From: Treponema sp.
GTDB lineage: Bacteria; Spirochaetota; Spirochaetia; Treponematales; Rectinemataceae
Length of the DNA stretch: 15,555 bases
Assembly (NCBI GenBank): GCA_012516755.1
Contig: JAAYWE010000032.1
Span: 1 to 15,555, forward strand
Direction: 5' to 3'
Numbering within the stretch: position 1 is the first letter of the stretch; the number at the start of each line of letters is the position of its first letter. This document shows positions 7,992-14,966 of this stretch, one piece after another. Under the pieces are notes generated by a model. It was not told the origin of the DNA and made no database searches. It saw only the letters and a list, made by a program, of their open reading frames with translations. The position numbers and the translations under genes were made by a program.

Positions 7992-7998
7992 GAGGTGA

Positions 7999-8027
7999 AT
8001 TCTACACAAAAACAATAAGCTCGTCAA
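7999..8027 (-). promoter_or_regulatory. lacI-family gene promoter, apparently leaderless
   Basis: On the minus strand TTGACG (8027-8022) and TAGAAT (8004-7999) are separated by exactly 17 nt; each matches consensus at 5 of 6 positions. Only 7 nt (7998-7992) lie between the -10 box and the ATG at 7991, so transcription should start at or within a base or so of the start codon. No ribosome-binding site is present, which agrees with a leaderless mRNA. Confidence 0.6.
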
Positions 8028-8049
8028 AGTACTCGTAATAACCTATAAT
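8021..8049 (+). promoter_or_regulatory. Kinase gene promoter, apparently leaderless
   Basis: TCGTCA (8021-8026, 4 of 6) and a perfect TATAAT (8044-8049) are 17 nt apart. The ATG at 8059 begins 9 nt after the -10 box, leaving a leader of 0-3 nt, and no Shine-Dalgarno exists. The -35 overlaps the -35 of the divergent lacI-family promoter (8022-8027), so polymerase binding at the two promoters should be mutually exclusive. Confidence 0.55.
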
Positions 8050-8058
8050 AGACTAGAA

Positions 8059-9738
8059 ATGAACACTATGACTTTGACTATCGATGGTTACAAAGAGATT
8101 TCCGTTCCAGTGGGATCGAGTGCAGAGGAAATCTTTGCACAGGCTGGGATGGAACGAGAATGGGGAACTTGTGAACATCCTTTTCCTCCTCTAGCCGCTC
8201 TTGTCAACAACGAACTCACTTCTCTCTCCGCACCGATCGATGCAGACTGCAGAATTGCTCCAATATATCCCGATTCTCCTATGGGCGCCGAGGTATATCG
8301 CCATTCCTTGTGTTTTCTCCTAGCTATGGCTGCAAAAAATATCGCACCAAAGAGGCGACTCATTGTGAGCATGGCAATAGGGAATGGATATTATCACTAC
8401 TTCGATGATGAGGAACCCGTCTCACCAAGCCTTCTTGAGTCCCTGTGCTTGTATATGCGCGAAATAGTGGCCCAAAATCTGCCCATCCGGATTGTCCTGC
8501 AATCCTGGAATGTCGTCTTTGAATATTTTAAGCATTCAAATCAAGCAGAGACTTTTGCTTTGATGGAATATATGAATGATCCCTTCATCATGCTTAATGA
8601 ATGCCAGGATTATAGGGACTTGCATATTTCACCTCTTGTGCCGCGGACCGGACTTCTCAGTGTATGGGAACTGATTCCGTATCGTCGCGGGATATTGCTC
8701 CGTTTTCCTCATACAAAAAAGCCTTACGAAATGGACCCTTTCGTAGACATACCTGTGCTTTATGATATAGCTGAAGAATATGAACAGAAAGCCAAAGTGC
8801 TAAATGCCGGATCTATCGGTGCTCTAAATAAGATAAATCAATTGGGGGAGATTCAGGATTTTGTTCTGATGGCCGAAGCTCTCCAAAATAAAAAACTCGC
8901 CTCAATTGCAGACATTATCGCCGAAAAATCAGACAAGACAAGGGTCATTCTGATTGCGGGGCCTTCGAGTTCGGGCAAAACCACAACCGCAAAAAAACTA
9001 TCGGTGCAGCTGAGGGCTCTTGGTTTCAAGCCTATCCATATCGAGCTCGACAACTATTTTGTTGATCGAAGTCAAACACCCCTCGACAAGGATGGCAAGC
9101 CGGATTTCGAATGCCTGGAGGCTCTCGATATAGAATTTCTCAATCGACAGCTCTTGGACCTATTCGAGGGTAAAGAGATCGAACTTCCGGTATTTGATTT
9201 CAAAAGCGGCATAAGAAAGCCTTCCGGCACTTTCATCAGCATCAAAGAGAATGAAATACTGATTCTGGAAGGTATTCATGGTCTAAATGAGCGCCTTACA
9301 CCACAGATATCCGCGGATAATAAGCTCAAAATCTATGTCTCAGCACTGACACAACTAAATGTGGACGATCACAACCGCGTGCGAACGACAGACTATCGTC
9401 TCTTGCGGCGTATGGTAAGAGATTACAATTTTCGCGGCCATGATGCTCGCCAAACGCTGGCTATGTGGTCTTCGGTCCAGAGGGGAGAAAGACTATATAT
9501 CTTCCCCTTCCAGGGTGATGCAGATATTGCATTCAATTCCGCGCTCGACTATGAGCTCGGAGTGCTCAAGGTATTTGTCGAGCCGCTTCTGCGAACAGTA
9601 AAGCCCCATCACGTCGAATATACGGATGCCCGCCGGATTCAGGCGTTCATCTCGCGGATTTCGCCTATCTCGCCTCAGTATGTGCCCAGCGATTCAATTC
9701 TGCGTGAATTTATTGGATCGAGCGTATTCAAGTATTAG
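8059..9738 (+). CDS. Uridine-kinase-like P-loop protein with N-terminal TGS and ThrRS-like domains
   Basis: The 559-residue protein combines three parts. Residues 1-70 resemble a TGS domain (LTIDGYKEISVPVGSSAEEI, then ALVNNELTSL). Residues about 78-240 resemble the editing (second additional) domain of threonyl-tRNA synthetase, with YRHSLCFLLAMAAK and IGNGYYHYF. Residues about 295-555 form a phosphoribulokinase/uridine-kinase NTPase with Walker A GPSSSGKTT (301-309), substrate-loop Asp/Tyr in LDNYFVDRS and ILEGIHGLN. The family is usually annotated as nucleoside or uridine kinase; the substrate here is unproven. The editing-type HxxxH becomes HSLCF and the later Cys motif (CRGPH in ThrRS) is absent, so tRNA editing is unlikely. 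The start is ATG 8059, or possibly ATG 8068; neither has a ribosome-binding site, and the promoter suggests a leaderless mRNA. Confidence 0.85.
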   Translation: MNTMTLTIDGYKEISVPVGSSAEEIFAQAGMEREWGTCEHPFPPLAALVNNELTSLSAPIDADCRIAPIYPDSPMGAEVYRHSLCFLLAMAAKNIAPKRRLIVSMAIGNGYYHYFDDEEPVSPSLLESLCLYMREIVAQNLPIRIVLQSWNVVFEYFKHSNQAETFALMEYMNDPFIMLNECQDYRDLHISPLVPRTGLLSVWELIPYRRGILLRFPHTKKPYEMDPFVDIPVLYDIAEEYEQKAKVLNAGSIGALNKINQLGEIQDFVLMAEALQNKKLASIADIIAEKSDKTRVILIAGPSSSGKTTTAKKLSVQLRALGFKPIHIELDNYFVDRSQTPLDKDGKPDFECLEALDIEFLNRQLLDLFEGKEIELPVFDFKSGIRKPSGTFISIKENEILILEGIHGLNERLTPQISADNKLKIYVSALTQLNVDDHNRVRTTDYRLLRRMVRDYNFRGHDARQTLAMWSSVQRGERLYIFPFQGDADIAFNSALDYELGVLKVFVEPLLRTVKPHHVEYTDARRIQAFISRISPISPQYVPSDSILREFIGSSVFKY

Positions 9739-9791
9739 GGTGCCACCGCTCTCAATTAGCCTCCGATTGCGGTCTCTTTGAAAGAAGTAAC

Positions 9792-11252
9792 CTATGGTTT
9801 CTTTCTTACCTCGGACAATGCAAAATCGAAGGCTTCCTGCAGCATCTCCTCTGGTATAGGCGCAATATGACCCTCTTTCATCAGATCTTGCGTCAAAGAG
9901 CGCGCAGCTAAGATATCGGCCTTGGCCTTGGAGTAGATATTATCCCAGGTATCGGGAAGTCTGGCCACACCCTCTTCTACTGCTGCCATAGCCACATCGG
10001 CTGCCTCGCGCGCAAAGACTTCGGTCTCCTCCATTGTGGCAATTATGTTGTCGGAACTTATGCCGCGCGATTTTGCAAAATCGGCAATAGAGTGGGCGCA
10101 TCGAATCGCCATATGGTCGGTTATCTTTCTGGAGCGAACAAGCAAAGCTCCTTTCAAGAGACCGGGAAAGCAGATGGAATTATTGACCTGATTTGGAAAA
10201 TCGCCTCGACCTGTGGCAACAATGTAAGCGCCCTCTTCCTTGGCTGCATAAGGCCAGATCTCAGGCACCGGATTGGCACAGGCAAAGACAATGGATTTTG
10301 GAGCCATTGACCGAATCCATTCGCGTTTGACAGTATCTGGTCCCGGCGTCGACAGCGCAATAAGCACGTCGGCACCCTTTAGGGCTTCTTCCTCCGTTTC
10401 GATGCATCGGGGATTAGTCTGAAGGCAGAGCTCCCATTTTCGATAGTATCTCTTGTCGGCCTCGATATCTCTTCGATTCCTATGTAAGCCCCCCTTGCTA
10501 TCGAAAATCACCATGTTCTCTCCCCTACCGCCGTCGGCAAGGATTAATCTGGCAATTGTCGTATTAGAAGCACCCGCACCCAGCAATACAATTTTGGCTT
10601 CATTTAGCTTCTTGCCGGCAAGCTCAAGTGCATTTAGAAGACCGGCAAGAGTCACACAAGCGGTGCCCTGCGCGTCATCGTGCCATACGGGAATTTCGCA
10701 GGCTTCCCTCAGTTCATCCAGCACTTTGAAGCAATTTGGCTGGCTGATATCCTCAAGGTTTACGGCTCCTACCGAGGGTTCCAGCATTTTAACAAAATCG
10801 ATGATCTTATCGGGATTGGGTTTTCCATCGCCGTCTCTGGAATTGATGCAAAGCGCAATTGCGTCTACACCACCCAAATACTTCATCAGAAAAGCCTTTC
10901 CTTCCATTACTCCCAGGCCTCCCGGAGGCGTACAATCGCCATCACCCAATACACGTGTAGAGTCAGACACAACGGCCACAAGATTCCCTCGGTTGGAGAG
11001 CGCAAAGGATTGATCATTATCATCTCGAATCGTTGTCGATATCTTTGAAACGCCTGGCGTATACCATACATTGAACCAGTTGAATCCATAGAGACCTGCC
11101 TTGGGCACGACCTGGATCTTTCCCCCGTAAAAACGATGAGTCTTATCTGAAAGCGTTTTCAGAAAAATCGTTTGTGCACGAGCTCGCTGATCCGGTGTCA
11201 AATCCTCCGGAAAAGCTTCCGATAGATTGTCTAGACTGAGATTGAGCTTCAT
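9792..11252 (-). CDS. Malic enzyme (oxaloacetate-decarboxylating malate dehydrogenase)
   Basis: Catalyses oxidative decarboxylation of malate to pyruvate with NAD(P)+ and a divalent metal. The product is 486 residues, in the bacterial short-form range. The order of motifs is correct: WYTPGVS with catalytic Tyr64, VMEGKAF with Lys119, NLEDIS with Glu167/Asp168, HDDAQGTA with Asp192/Asp193, the Rossmann loop VLLGAGASNTT (222-232), CANPVPEI, and FPNQVNNSICFPG near the C-terminus. It departs from the common form: DCTPPGGLGVMEG replaces the usual DIGPxAGLPVMEG, and HDDAQGTA replaces HDDQHGTA, suggesting a divergent subfamily. Cofactor preference is not clear. The start ATG at 11252 follows AGGAAGGAA. 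It is convergent with the kinase gene. A promoter and inverted repeat lie upstream. It could serve NAD(P)H and pyruvate supply for biosynthesis. Confidence 0.9.
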   Translation of the reverse strand: MKLNLSLDNLSEAFPEDLTPDQRARAQTIFLKTLSDKTHRFYGGKIQVVPKAGLYGFNWFNVWYTPGVSKISTTIRDDNDQSFALSNRGNLVAVVSDSTRVLGDGDCTPPGGLGVMEGKAFLMKYLGGVDAIALCINSRDGDGKPNPDKIIDFVKMLEPSVGAVNLEDISQPNCFKVLDELREACEIPVWHDDAQGTACVTLAGLLNALELAGKKLNEAKIVLLGAGASNTTIARLILADGGRGENMVIFDSKGGLHRNRRDIEADKRYYRKWELCLQTNPRCIETEEEALKGADVLIALSTPGPDTVKREWIRSMAPKSIVFACANPVPEIWPYAAKEEGAYIVATGRGDFPNQVNNSICFPGLLKGALLVRSRKITDHMAIRCAHSIADFAKSRGISSDNIIATMEETEVFAREAADVAMAAVEEGVARLPDTWDNIYSKAKADILAARSLTQDLMKEGHIAPIPEEMLQEAFDFALSEVRKKP

Positions 11253-11285
11253 AGTTTCCTTCCTTTTGCTATTTGACCCCTTTAG

Positions 11286-11314
11286 AACAATTTAGGTCTT
11301 TCGTCTATTGTCAA
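11286..11314 (-). promoter_or_regulatory. Candidate malic enzyme promoter
   Basis: On the minus strand a consensus TTGACA (11314-11309) is followed after 17 nt by ATTGTT (11291-11286), a weak -10. The predicted start would be about 30 nt upstream of the ATG at 11252. The -35 overlaps the left arm of the 11312-11331 inverted repeat. Confidence 0.35.
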
Positions 11315-11331
11315 TTGTCGCCGAACAATTG
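11312..11331. promoter_or_regulatory. Inverted repeat upstream of malic enzyme, candidate operator
   Basis: CAATTGT and ACAATTG form a perfect 7-bp inverted repeat around a 6-nt spacer. It overlaps the candidate -35 box. Directly beside it, TATTGTCA at 11306-11313 is identical to the half-site of the fabH inverted repeat. No T-run follows on either side, so an operator is more likely than a terminator. Confidence 0.4.
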
Positions 11332-11430
11332 GTCGGCTGGATATGGTCTTATACTATCATGCGCTTTGAGGTGGTGCAATAAAAAGAGAAAGCACAACCT
11401 ATTGCGCAATCACCCGGACTGACATATCTA

Positions 11431-12417
11431 TCAGTATATATCTGTCAAGGCCTTGATGTATTGAAGACGATGGTACTCCTCCGGTCTATCGGCATTGATA
11501 GTGGCGAGTTTCCCCTGAAGGCTATCCATGCATGAATAGCCAAGGGAATCCATAAGGATATTCATGTCTTTGAGCATAGTCCCAATGATTCCCCAGCCTT
11601 GTTTATAGATAACAGAACATACTTCGACTGCACTTGCTCCAGCAAGCAAGCATTTAATGGCTGCATCTGCACTGTGAATCCCGGTGGATGAAACGATCTC
11701 AAGACCGACCCGCTTGTATAGGATCGAAGTCCATCGCAGACTCTCATGGTATTCGGTTTCGGAACTAAGCGGTTGTGCTCCGGAGAGTCTCATTGTACTC
11801 AAATTGAAGTCAAACCTAAAAAACCGGTTAAAAATAACGGCTGCATTTGCGCCCTCTTTAGAAAGCCCATGGACTAGATACGGTAAGCTTGAATAATGGT
11901 TACCGAGCTTTACCATAATTGGGAGCTTTGTGACAGATCGTGCTTCCTTAACTGTGGAGAGCACCCTTTTCTCGATTTCTTGTCCTGAGATCTGTGGAGA
12001 AAATGGCACATAGGCTATATTCAGCTCTAGCGCATCTGCACCGGCTTCTTCTATGCGTCCAGCAAAATCTGCCCATCTGCCTTGGCCAACACAATTGATG
12101 CTTGCAATTATTGGGACTGTGTCCACTTTTCTCTTTGATTCGCTTATAAGTTTAAGATATTTATCTGTGCTATCTTCCCAAGCCGTACGAGAAATGAAAG
12201 CCTCTGCATCTGGATGACTATTTAGATCGAGCCCTGCCATTTCTTGTCCAAGCACAGCAAGTATTTGTTCCTCAAAGAGCGATTTGAGCACAATTGCCCC
12301 AACGCCAGAATGCGCTGCCTTCTCTACACCATCAGGCATACTGGTAAGTCCGCTTGCACCAATGATTATGGGATTTTGTAGCTGAAGCCCCATCAGGTAT
12401 GTCCGTAAGTCCGCCAT
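11431..12417 (-). CDS. Dihydroorotate dehydrogenase-like flavoprotein
   Basis: A 328-residue TIM-barrel protein of the dihydroorotate dehydrogenase family. Supporting segments are LQNPIIIGASGLT (13-25), IVLKSLFEEQI (42-52, with the family Lys), ALELNIAYVPFSP (129-141), LPIMVKLG (165-172), and the FMN-phosphate region SSTGIHSADAAIKCLLAGASAVEV (around 243-266). In authentic PyrD the active-site loop is NxSCPN or similar; here it is NIAYVPFSP, without the catalytic Cys at the usual place. The protein may therefore oxidise something other than dihydroorotate, and PyrD should not be assigned. No pyrimidine genes are nearby. It follows thrS on the same strand after 58 nt, with a strong AAGGAG 6 nt before its ATG, so it may be read through from the thrS transcript. 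Confidence 0.75.
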   Translation of the reverse strand: MADLRTYLMGLQLQNPIIIGASGLTSMPDGVEKAAHSGVGAIVLKSLFEEQILAVLGQEMAGLDLNSHPDAEAFISRTAWEDSTDKYLKLISESKRKVDTVPIIASINCVGQGRWADFAGRIEEAGADALELNIAYVPFSPQISGQEIEKRVLSTVKEARSVTKLPIMVKLGNHYSSLPYLVHGLSKEGANAAVIFNRFFRFDFNLSTMRLSGAQPLSSETEYHESLRWTSILYKRVGLEIVSSTGIHSADAAIKCLLAGASAVEVCSVIYKQGWGIIGTMLKDMNILMDSLGYSCMDSLQGKLATINADRPEEYHRLQYIKALTDIY

Positions 12418-12475
12418 TGTCAGCTCCTTGACCTCTTATTGTACCAGAAAAATAGCAGGGCAAGTAGAACAAAAA

Positions 12476-14206
12476 TTATAAATCTAGCGATTTGGTTTGG
12501 ATTTTTTCCAAAACGCGTGCAGCGAATACCTCGAGAGGAATCCCGCTCTCTTGATCTCCTGTTCTCAGTCGGATCGATACCGTGCCACTCTCTTGCTCGC
12601 GCTGGCCAACTATAGCCATATAGGGAATCCTCTGATTCTGGGCATCTCGAATCTTAGCATTCATTCGTTCTTCCGAGATCAATGCCTTGGCTCTAATTCC
12701 CTTCTCTTGCAAAAACCTGGCTACTGTTTTGGCGTATCCTTCGAAACCAGGCGCTACCGGTATTATCGCTACCTGATCCGGCATGAGCCATACGGGGAAG
12801 GCTCCGGCATAATGCTCGATGAAAACCCCAAAAAAACGTTCAAGAGAACCTAATAGGGCGCGGTGTACCATATAAGGACGCTTTTGCTTGCCATCCTTGT
12901 CGATAAAAACCATATCAAAACGTTCGGGTTCATTGAAATCAAACTGAATCGTAGTCATCTGCCATTCTCGACCTATTGCATCCTTTACTTTTAGATCTAT
13001 TTTTGGTCCATAGAATGCGCCTCCGCCTTCATCGACCTCATAGAGCAATCCTTCTTTATCGATTGCCTTCTTGAGGGACAAAAGAGCCTGATCCCAGCGC
13101 TCCGGCTCCCCCACTGAATCCGAGGGGCGGGTTGCAAGATAAGCCTTTATTTCCTTAAAACCCAGTGTTTTCCATATTGAAAGGCTAAATCTAAGTACCT
13201 CTAATATTTCATCCTCGATTTGATCCGGAGTGCAGATGATGTGAGCATCATCCTGTGTAAATCCACGAACCCTCATAAGCCCATGAAGGACCCCTGAACG
13301 CTCATAGCGATAGACAGTACCAAGTTCAGCCCAGCGAAGTGGAAGATCGCGGTAAGAATGACTGGATGTTTTATATATCATAATATGGAATGGACAATTC
13401 ATTGGCTTAATGAAGTACTCGTCTTCATCTATCTTCATTGGGGCATACATGTTCGCTTTGTAGAAGCCCAGGTGACCGCTGGTCTCCCAGAGCCAGCTTT
13501 TGCCGATATGAGGCGTAAAGAGAATCTCATATCCGTTCTTATAATGTTCATCTCGCCACCAGTTTTCCAGTTCGACACGAATACGACCCCCTTTAGGGTG
13601 CCAGTATATGAGACCGGGACCGGCTTCCTCATGGGTAGAGAAGAGGTCGAGCTCTTTGCCTAATTTGCGATGATCTCGTCGCTCCGCCTCCTCCAGCATG
13701 TGGAGATATTCCTCTAGTTTGGCCTTCGATTCAAAGGCGTAGGCATAGATCCTCGTCAACATTGGCTTTGATTCGTCTCCACGCCAATAGGCACCAGCAA
13801 TAGTCTTGAGTTTAAAGGCATCTGGCCTTATCTCTCTTGTGGATTTCACATGTGGTCCCCGGCAGAGATCTACAAAATCACCCTGCTTGTATATCGAGAT
13901 CGTGCCGTCTTCCAAGCCTTCGATCAATTCGAGTTTAAAAGGCTGATCCTTAAAAAGCTCCCGCGCCTCTTCCTTGCCCATTTCTGTGCGGACAAATTCC
14001 TCTTGTTTAGCGATAATGCGCCTCATCTCTTTTTCTATTGCGGGCAAATCATCGTTGCTTATCGGTCGCGGAAATAAGAAATCATAATAGAATCCATCAT
14101 CTATTGCAGGGCCTATACCGAATTTAACCCCTGGAAAAAGATGCTGTACTGCCTCGGCCATGACATGAGCAAGAGAATGCCTAATTTTATCGATTTCCGT
14201 TTCCAT
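12476..14206 (-). CDS. thrS: Threonyl-tRNA synthetase lacking the TGS domain
   Basis: Class II synthetase that attaches threonine to tRNA-Thr. The product is 576 residues from ATG 14206, which follows AAAGGAG; the frame extends 55 codons further upstream, but that stretch is the T-box leader and is not coding. The protein begins directly at the editing domain (HSLAHVMAEA, GIGPAIDDGFYYDF, CRGPHV), with its HxxxH and Cys motifs intact. The roughly 60-residue N-terminal TGS domain of E. coli ThrRS (642 residues) is missing. Catalytic motifs follow: MNCPFH with the zinc Cys, VYRYERSGVLHGLMRVRGF (motif 2 region with zinc His), and HRALLGSLERF (motif 3 region). The anticodon-binding domain ends the protein. 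Expression is controlled by the T-box riboswitch upstream. Confidence 0.96.
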   Translation of the reverse strand: METEIDKIRHSLAHVMAEAVQHLFPGVKFGIGPAIDDGFYYDFLFPRPISNDDLPAIEKEMRRIIAKQEEFVRTEMGKEEARELFKDQPFKLELIEGLEDGTISIYKQGDFVDLCRGPHVKSTREIRPDAFKLKTIAGAYWRGDESKPMLTRIYAYAFESKAKLEEYLHMLEEAERRDHRKLGKELDLFSTHEEAGPGLIYWHPKGGRIRVELENWWRDEHYKNGYEILFTPHIGKSWLWETSGHLGFYKANMYAPMKIDEDEYFIKPMNCPFHIMIYKTSSHSYRDLPLRWAELGTVYRYERSGVLHGLMRVRGFTQDDAHIICTPDQIEDEILEVLRFSLSIWKTLGFKEIKAYLATRPSDSVGEPERWDQALLSLKKAIDKEGLLYEVDEGGGAFYGPKIDLKVKDAIGREWQMTTIQFDFNEPERFDMVFIDKDGKQKRPYMVHRALLGSLERFFGVFIEHYAGAFPVWLMPDQVAIIPVAPGFEGYAKTVARFLQEKGIRAKALISEERMNAKIRDAQNQRIPYMAIVGQREQESGTVSIRLRTGDQESGIPLEVFAARVLEKIQTKSLDL

Positions 14207-14236
14207 ATTCGCTCTCCTTTCGATAATTGAGCAGAT

Positions 14237-14300
14237 AAAAAAACTCCACGAAATACGTCCTTGCGTGAAATCATTCACATAAGGACGAATTCCGTGGAGT
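14237..14300 (-). terminator. T-box-controlled intrinsic terminator of thrS
   Basis: On the minus strand ACTCCACG (from 14300) pairs with CGTGGAGT ending at about 14243. Inside it CGTCCTT (14287-14281) pairs with AAGGACG (14262-14256), and GTGAA pairs with TTCAC around a short loop. A run of seven T follows the outer stem, down to 14237. The CGTCCTT arm is shared with the antiterminator. Confidence 0.93.
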
Positions 14301-14543
14301 ACAATACTCCCCGTAATCCGCGGTACCACCTTACTTCGGCTCCCCACGACAGGGGCCGCGCTCTTCGCCAATAACGCCTGGCCTGCGATCTGAATTACTT
14401 CCGAAAGAAAATCAGGTTCACTCAGACTGCTCTGGAGTGGTTTTCGCTGGGTGTCGGCAGGATTCTTCCACCCGTATTTTTTTCATACGGAATCCCTCTC
14501 TATGCTCGAGGTTCACCAACTACTCTTCTCCATCACCGCATTT
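14237..14543 (-). promoter_or_regulatory. T-box riboswitch, threonine specifier (ACC)
   Basis: The thrS leader on the minus strand carries a canonical T-box. The T-box sequence AAGGTGGTACCGCGG lies at 14332-14318, with bulge UGGUACC whose U would pair with an A73 discriminator of tRNA-Thr. AAGG and GCG in it can pair with the CGTCCTT arm (14287-14281) to form the antiterminator, in competition with the terminator. Stem I can be folded by eye: GGAG/CTCC at the base, GUUGG/CCAGC above it, and between them a specifier loop with GAAGAGTA on one side and GAAAACCA on the other. This gives specifier ACC (14441-14439), a Thr codon, followed by A as usual. The apical arm GGATTCCGTAT.../...ATACGGGTGGAAGAATCC matches Stem I. 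Uncharged tRNA-Thr (GGU) should therefore turn thrS on. Confidence 0.95.
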
Positions 14544-14549
14544 TTTATT

Positions 14550-14578
14550 ATTCTTCATATTTAGATGCTCTGTGTCAA
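14550..14578 (-). promoter_or_regulatory. thrS promoter
   Basis: On the minus strand a consensus TTGACA (14578-14573) is followed after 17 nt by AAGAAT (14555-14550), a partial -10. Transcription would begin near 14543, just before the first Stem I bases of the T-box, which supports the assignment. Confidence 0.55.
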
Positions 14579-14611
14579 GTGTAGGCTCGCTACGAATTTG
14601 ATGGGGGTGAC

Positions 14612-14640
14612 TTGTTAAAGTCTGTTACTATGAGTATTTT
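14612..14640 (+). promoter_or_regulatory. Candidate clpS promoter, possibly leaderless
   Basis: TTGTTA (14612-14617) and TATTTT (14635-14640) are 17 nt apart. The ATG at 14649 begins 9 nt after the -10 box, with no ribosome-binding site in between. The boxes are only partial matches, so this is tentative. It is divergent from the thrS promoter. Confidence 0.35.
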
Positions 14641-14648
14641 TTATATGT

Positions 14649-14966
14649 ATGGGAACTAGAGTCGAACAGTCGATGGATACTCAAGAACTGACGCGAGAAG
14701 AAATCGAAGCAAGGGAGCCTGAAGAATATCGCATATATCTCATAAATGATGATTTTACTACGATCGAGTTTGTGATATCAATTCTTATGAAGGTGTTCCA
14801 CAAAAATTTGATGGAAGCTACTAAGTTGACAATGGAGGTCCATAGAAAGGGACGAGGTCTGGCGGGGGTTTACCCATATGACATCGCCATTACAAAAGTA
14901 CAACAAGTCCATGCAATGGCCAGACAGCGGGGTTTTCCGCTTCGCTGCGCAATGGAGAAAACATGA
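14649..14966 (+). CDS. clpS: ClpS, N-degron adaptor for ClpAP
   Basis: Small cytosolic adaptor that binds N-terminal destabilising residues and delivers the protein to ClpA. The product is 105 residues from ATG 14649. Family motifs are YRIYLINDDFTTIEFV (matching NDDYTPMEFV of known ClpS), MEVHRKGRGLAGVYPYDIA (with the conserved His in the VH-x-x-G segment) and TKVQQVHAMARQRGFPLRCAMEK. A second in-frame ATG at 14673 would give a 97-residue product. Neither start has a clear Shine-Dalgarno; the promoter position favours 14649 as a leaderless start, but 14673 remains possible. The stop TGA overlaps the clpA ATG (ATGA, 14963-14966), the usual adaptor-unfoldase pairing. Confidence 0.93.
   Translation: MGTRVEQSMDTQELTREEIEAREPEEYRIYLINDDFTTIEFVISILMKVFHKNLMEATKLTMEVHRKGRGLAGVYPYDIAITKVQQVHAMARQRGFPLRCAMEKT

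Noticed and set aside
9739..9806. Imperfect hairpins in the convergent gap between the kinase and malic enzyme genes
   Set aside because: ACCG/CGGT plus CAAT/ATTG with a bulge, and GAAAGA/TCTTTC with a bulge; no T-run, so not callable as terminators.
10453..11013. 186-codon plus-strand open frame
   Set aside because: Antisense shadow of the malic enzyme gene; low-complexity Ser/Pro-rich composition and no family signature.
11401..11410. 10-bp palindrome ATTGCGCAAT after the DHOD-like gene
   Set aside because: No loop and no T-run; too short to call a terminator or operator.
14207..14371. 55-codon N-terminal extension of thrS
   Set aside because: It runs through the T-box terminator and antiterminator; the true start at 14206 has a good Shine-Dalgarno.
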